This document shows, in pieces, positions 60,429 to 64,000 of a DNA stretch of 64,000 nt (its first letter is position 1; the number at the start of each line of letters is the position of its first letter). Below the pieces are notes generated by a model, which worked only from the letters and a program-made list of their open reading frames with translations, was not told the origin of the DNA and made no database searches. The translations under genes and the position numbers were made by a program. The stretch comes from Erwinia piriflorinigrans CFBP 5888 (GTDB taxonomy: Bacteria; Pseudomonadota; Gammaproteobacteria; Enterobacterales; Enterobacteriaceae), in the NCBI RefSeq assembly GCF_001050515.1, contig NZ_CAHS01000015.1, positions 248,001-312,000 on the forward strand, in the 5' to 3' direction.

Positions 60429-61430
60429 TCAGAGCGGATCGACCCTCAGACAGGAAACCGCATGGCGGAAGCTGCCTTCGAGCAGTGGGCGAGTTATCGC
60501 GCATTCAGGCCCGGCAATCGGGCAGCGGGTGCGGAAAACGCAGCCTGAAGGAGGATCTATCGGTGACGGCAGCTCCCCTTCCAGTAACTCGATAGTCTTA
60601 TTTTTCTCCAGATCGGGATCGGGGATCGGAACAGCTGACATCAGCGCACGGGTATAGGGGTGCTGCGGGTTTTGGTAGACCTCGTCGTAGGTGCCCAACT
60701 CCACCGGGTGACCGAGATACATCACCAGCACGCGGTCAGAGATATGCTTCACTACCGCCAGATCGTGCGCAATAAAAATCAAGGACAGTCCCATCTCACG
60801 CTGTAGATTTTGCAGCAGGTTGACCACCTGTGCCTGAATCGACACGTCCAGCGCCGAAACCGGCTCGTCGCAGATAATCAGTTTAGGTTCAAGGATCAGG
60901 GCGCGCGCGATGCCGATACGCTGGCACTGCCCCCCGGAGAACTCGTGTGGGTAGCGGTTAATCAAATTGGGCAGTAACCCCACCTTCATCATCATCCCTT
61001 TCACGCGCTCTTTCACTTCCTCGCGATCCATCTTCGGATAATAGGTACGCAAGGGTTCTGCGATAATATCGCCGATGGTCATACGCGGATTAAGTGAAGC
61101 CAGCGGGTCCTGGAATATCATCTGAATATCACTGCGCGCAGCGCGCCACTGTTCAGCACTCTGCCCCAGCAAATCGCGCCCCAGCCACGCCACACGCCCG
61201 TCGGTGGCTTTCACCAGCCCGATAATCGCGCGTGCCAGCGTGGACTTACCGCAGCCGGACTCGCCGACGATGCCGAGAGTCTCGCCCTCGTATAACCGCA
61301 GGCTGATACCGTCAACCGCTTTCAACGTTTTGGGTGCCTGCCAGAACCACTGCCGACCGTCTTTGATATCGAAATGAACCTTCAGGTCGGCAATTTCCAG
61401 CAGGACTTTTTTTTCTGCCACGCTATTCAT
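60429..61430 (-). CDS. oppF: Oligopeptide ABC transporter ATPase OppF
   Basis: A 333-residue ATPase (E. coli 334). Walker A GESGCGKST, signature FSGGQCQRIGIARAL, Walker B LIICDEPVSALD. The C-terminal oligopeptide extension carries CVFRTRCPIAGPEC. I chose the ATG at 61430, overlapping the oppD stop by 4 nt; the longer frame runs into oppD. With OppD it drives peptide uptake, including murein tripeptide delivered by MppA from this window. Confidence 0.95.
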   Translation of the reverse strand: MNSVAEKKVLLEIADLKVHFDIKDGRQWFWQAPKTLKAVDGISLRLYEGETLGIVGESGCGKSTLARAIIGLVKATDGRVAWLGRDLLGQSAEQWRAARSDIQMIFQDPLASLNPRMTIGDIIAEPLRTYYPKMDREEVKERVKGMMMKVGLLPNLINRYPHEFSGGQCQRIGIARALILEPKLIICDEPVSALDVSIQAQVVNLLQNLQREMGLSLIFIAHDLAVVKHISDRVLVMYLGHPVELGTYDEVYQNPQHPYTRALMSAVPIPDPDLEKNKTIELLEGELPSPIDPPSGCVFRTRCPIAGPECAITRPLLEGSFRHAVSCLRVDPL

Positions 61431-62443
61431 ACCAACTCCTCCACGGGTTTGAAGCAGGCGCGCATGCGGCCCGGCGCAAAGACCTCGAGCGGCGGAGCCG
61501 TGGCGCAAATATCCATCGCATGTGGGCAGCGCGGCTGGAACGGGCAGCCTTCAGGCAAACGCAGCAGGTTCGGCGGATTACCGGGGATAGTCAACAGCGA
61601 TTCCCCATCCTGTGCATCGAGACGCGGCACCGCATTCAGCAGGCCAATCGAGTAAGGATGAGTAGGCTGGTAAAAGACATGGCGCGCATCACCGTATTCC
61701 ATCGTGCGTCCGGCATACATCACCAGCACGCGGTCGCAGATGCCCGCCACCACGCCGAGGTCATGGGTAATCATAATAATTGCGGTATTAAACTCGCGCT
61801 TCAGTTCATTCAGCAGGGTCATGATTTGCGCCTGAACGGTCACGTCGAGCGCGGTGGTTGGCTCATCGGCAATCAGCAGTTTCGGCCTGCACAGCAGCGC
61901 CATAGCGATCATCACGCGCTGACGCATGCCGCCGGAAAATTCGTGCGGGTACATCCTCATCCGTTTACGCGCTTCCGGCATTTTCACCGCATCAAGCATA
62001 CGCACCGACTCTTCAAACGCCTGGGCACCTTTTAGCCCTTTATGCAGCTGCAACACCTCCATCAGCTGCTCACCCACACGCATGTAGGGATTAAGCGAAG
62101 TCATCGGGTCCTGGAAAATCATGGCGATTTGCTCTGCGCGCAGTTTATTCAGATGCTTTTCCGGCAGATTAAGGATCTCTGATCCGTTGAAACGCGCTGA
62201 GCCACCAATGCGGCCGTTGCTGGCCAGCAGGCCCATCAGGGCGAAAGCGGTCTGCGACTTGCCTGAACCGGACTCGCCGACGATACCGAGCGTTTCTCCG
62301 GCACGCAGGCTGAAATTCAGGTCGTTGACCGCCGTCACATCACCGTCCGGGGTGCTGAAGGTGACGCGCAGATCTTTCACGTCCAACAGAGGTTCGCTTC
62401 CCTGGGGCTTCGCCATCGCTGGCTTTAATTTAATTACGCTCAT
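61427..62443 (-). CDS. oppD: Oligopeptide ABC transporter ATPase OppD
   Basis: A 338-residue ATPase (E. coli 337). Walker [11 protein letters not shown], signature FSGGMRQRVMIAMAL, Walker [14 protein letters not shown]-terminal CPFQPRCPHAMDIC. It begins MSVIKLKPAMAKPQGSE. Between oppC (11 nt gap) and oppF (4-nt overlap). Confidence 0.95.
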   Translation of the reverse strand: MSVIKLKPAMAKPQGSEPLLDVKDLRVTFSTPDGDVTAVNDLNFSLRAGETLGIVGESGSGKSQTAFALMGLLASNGRIGGSARFNGSEILNLPEKHLNKLRAEQIAMIFQDPMTSLNPYMRVGEQLMEVLQLHKGLKGAQAFEESVRMLDAVKMPEARKRMRMYPHEFSGGMRQRVMIAMALLCRPKLLIADEPTTALDVTVQAQIMTLLNELKREFNTAIIMITHDLGVVAGICDRVLVMYAGRTMEYGDARHVFYQPTHPYSIGLLNAVPRLDAQDGESLLTIPGNPPNLLRLPEGCPFQPRCPHAMDICATAPPLEVFAPGRMRACFKPVEELV

Positions 62444-62454
62444 TGGGAAACTCC

Positions 62455-63363
62455 TTAACGATCTTTCGGGTCGAGGGCATCACGTAAACCATCGCCGATA
62501 AAGTTGAAACAGAACAGGGTAACCACCAGAAATGATGCTGGCCAAAGCAAGAGCCACGGCGAGACCTCCATCGAATTAGCCCCATCACTCAATAGCGCGC
62601 CCCAGCTGCTTAACGGCTCCTGGGTGCCCAGGCCGAGAAAGCTAAGGAACGATTCAAACAGGATCATACTCGGCACCAGCAGCGAGGCGTACACCACCAC
62701 GACCCCAAGTACGTTTGGCACGATATGGCGCATCACGATATTGAGGGTGGAAACGCCCCCCACCTCGGCGGCTTCAATAAACTCTTTGCGCTTCAGGCTC
62801 AGAGTCTGGCCGCGCACGATACGCGCCATATCCAGCCAAGAAACCATGCCGATGGCGACAAATATCAGCAGGATGTTTTGGCCGAAGAGCGTCACCAGCA
62901 GGATTACGAAGAACATAAACGGGAAAGAGTTGAGGATCTCCAGCAGGCGCATCATTATCGAATCGCTTTTGCCCCCAAGATAGCCCGCCAGGGTGCCATA
63001 CAGCGTACCGACGACCACCGCCACCAGCGCGGCGGCAACACCAACCATCAGCGAGATACGCCCGCCAATCGCCACCCGCACCAGCAGATCGCGCCCGGAG
63101 GAGTCGGTGCCCATATAATGACCGGAAGCCATGTCCGGCGCGGCTGACATCATCGCCCAGTCGGTGTCGTCATAGGCAAACGGCGACAGCATTGGTGCCA
63201 GCACCACGAACAGCGTCACCAGCAGCAGTACAAACAGGCTGGCCAACGCCGCGCGGTTATGGATAAAGCGGCGACGCGCATCCTGCCACAGGCTGCGCCC
63301 TTCTATTTCAAGCTTTTCGCTGAAGTTATCCAGGGCTTCGCTGTTTTTATTTCTTAACATCAT
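62455..63363 (-). CDS. oppC: Oligopeptide permease OppC
   Basis: A 302-residue permease, the E. coli length, with a soluble N-terminal tail, about six membrane helices, GHYMGTDSSGRDLLVRVAIG, and the EAA loop EAAEVGGVSTLNIVMRHIVPN. It forms the channel with OppB. Confidence 0.95.
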   Translation of the reverse strand: MMLRNKNSEALDNFSEKLEIEGRSLWQDARRRFIHNRAALASLFVLLLVTLFVVLAPMLSPFAYDDTDWAMMSAAPDMASGHYMGTDSSGRDLLVRVAIGGRISLMVGVAAALVAVVVGTLYGTLAGYLGGKSDSIMMRLLEILNSFPFMFFVILLVTLFGQNILLIFVAIGMVSWLDMARIVRGQTLSLKRKEFIEAAEVGGVSTLNIVMRHIVPNVLGVVVVYASLLVPSMILFESFLSFLGLGTQEPLSSWGALLSDGANSMEVSPWLLLWPASFLVVTLFCFNFIGDGLRDALDPKDR

Positions 63364-63377
63364 TGCCAGCTCCAGAA

Positions 63378-64000
63378 TCAGTAGCGAATTTTTGGATCGA
63401 TTACGGCGTACAGCACGTCAACAATCGCGTTAAACAAAATGGTTAATGTGCCGACCAGAATGGTCAGGCTCAACACCAGTGAATAGTCGCGGTTAAGCGC
63501 CCCATTAACAAACAGCTGGCCAATGCCGGGCAGGCCATAAATCGTTTCAATCACCATCGAGCCGGTAATAATGCCGACAAAAGCGGGGCCGAGGTAGGAA
63601 AGCACCGGCAGCAGCGCGGGTTTCAGCGCATGACGCAGCACGATGCGGTGCATCGGCAGGCCTTTGGCGCGGGCGGTACGGATAAAGTTGGAGTGCAGGA
63701 CTTCAATCATTGAGCCACGGGTGATACGCGCGATACTGGCAATATATGCCAGCGACAGCGCCACCATTGGCAGGATCATATATTTCAACGCCCCCCCGTT
63801 CCAGCCTCCGCCGGGCAGCCATTTGAGGGTAATGGAGAACAGCAGCACCAGCAGCGGAGCCACCACAAAGCTCGGAATAACAATGCCGGTCATCGCCACC
63901 CCCATCACCGCGTAATCCCATTTGCTGTTTTGCTTGAGGGCGGCGATAACTCCGGCGCTCACGCCAAAGACCAGCGCGAACAGAAAGGCCGCCGCCCCCA
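63378..64000 (-). CDS. oppB: Oligopeptide permease OppB, 5' end outside the window
   Basis: The frame is open to the window edge, so about 206 C-terminal residues of some 306 are seen. VSAGVIAALKQNSKWDYAVMG, FIRTARAKGLPMHRIVLRHALKPALLP (EAA loop) and the ending YAVIDPKIRY match E. coli OppB. The GTG at 63962 is internal. oppC follows after 14 nt; oppA should lie beyond the right edge. Confidence 0.95.
   Translation of the reverse strand, partial: GAAAFLFALVFGVSAGVIAALKQNSKWDYAVMGVAMTGIVIPSFVVAPLLVLLFSITLKWLPGGGWNGGALKYMILPMVALSLAYIASIARITRGSMIEVLHSNFIRTARAKGLPMHRIVLRHALKPALLPVLSYLGPAFVGIITGSMVIETIYGLPGIGQLFVNGALNRDYSLVLSLTILVGTLTILFNAIVDVLYAVIDPKIRY

Overview
The window looks like chromosome of a gammaproteobacterium of the order Enterobacterales, most likely Erwinia or a close relative such as Pantoea. 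The proteins are close to, but clearly different from, those of E. coli, and gene order follows the E. coli 28-30 minute region with local gains and losses. trpG and trpD are separate genes, unlike the fused trpGD of E. coli. The genus call rests on remembered protein similarity and synteny only. I see no rRNA, tRNA, insertion sequence or CRISPR array.

Layout. 1-2247: the 3' end of a fimbrial usher gene and a fimbrial subunit or adhesin gene. 2301-9890: mppA, ycjG, tpx, tyrR, ycjF and ycjX. 9931-12626: the phage-shock system, with pspABCD on the minus strand behind a sigma-54 promoter and the activator pspF divergent. 12821-13668: a small accessory island. It holds a class II microcin-like precursor with a double-glycine leader, a small membrane protein upstream of it that is probably its immunity protein, a terminator, and then the Fur-controlled small RNA gene ryhB. 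13852-19108: sapABCDF. 19433-26116: yciW, a LysR regulator divergent from a YdeP-type molybdopterin oxidoreductase, and rnb. 26181-27745: an orphan AraD-like epimerase and arsC with a decayed arsB fragment. 28049-35862: osmB, an unannotated 43-residue exported peptide, yciH-pyrF, lapAB, pgpB, ribA and acnA. 36322-44357: yciX, ymiA, cysB, topA, sohB, yciK and rluB. 44476-45092: a scar of foreign, phage-like DNA flanked by a perfect 13-bp direct repeat, in the place where E. coli has yciQ. 45142-53479: yciO, rnm and the complete trp operon with promoter/operator, leader peptide and attenuator. 53630-60367: a BON lipoprotein, ompW with a perfect FNR box, yciC, yciB, yciA, tonB, yciI, yciY, clsA and yciU. 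60429-64000: oppF, oppD, oppC and the 3' part of oppB, all on the minus strand.

How the genes fit together. Most of the window is housekeeping: tryptophan synthesis, aromatic amino acid regulation, peptide uptake (Opp, MppA, Sap), envelope stress (Psp, OsmB, LapAB), topoisomerase I, aconitase and RNase II. The main novelty candidate is the microcin/immunity pair at 12898-13396. It lies between an envelope-stress system, the iron-stress sRNA RyhB and the Sap transporter. Its leader matches peptides cut and exported by peptidase-containing ABC transporters, but no such exporter is in the window. Smaller points of interest are the exported cysteine peptide beside osmB, the phage scar with its repeats, the arsB remnant, and the loss of several genes that E. 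coli has in this neighbourhood (fabI, yciN, btuR, yciQ, kch).
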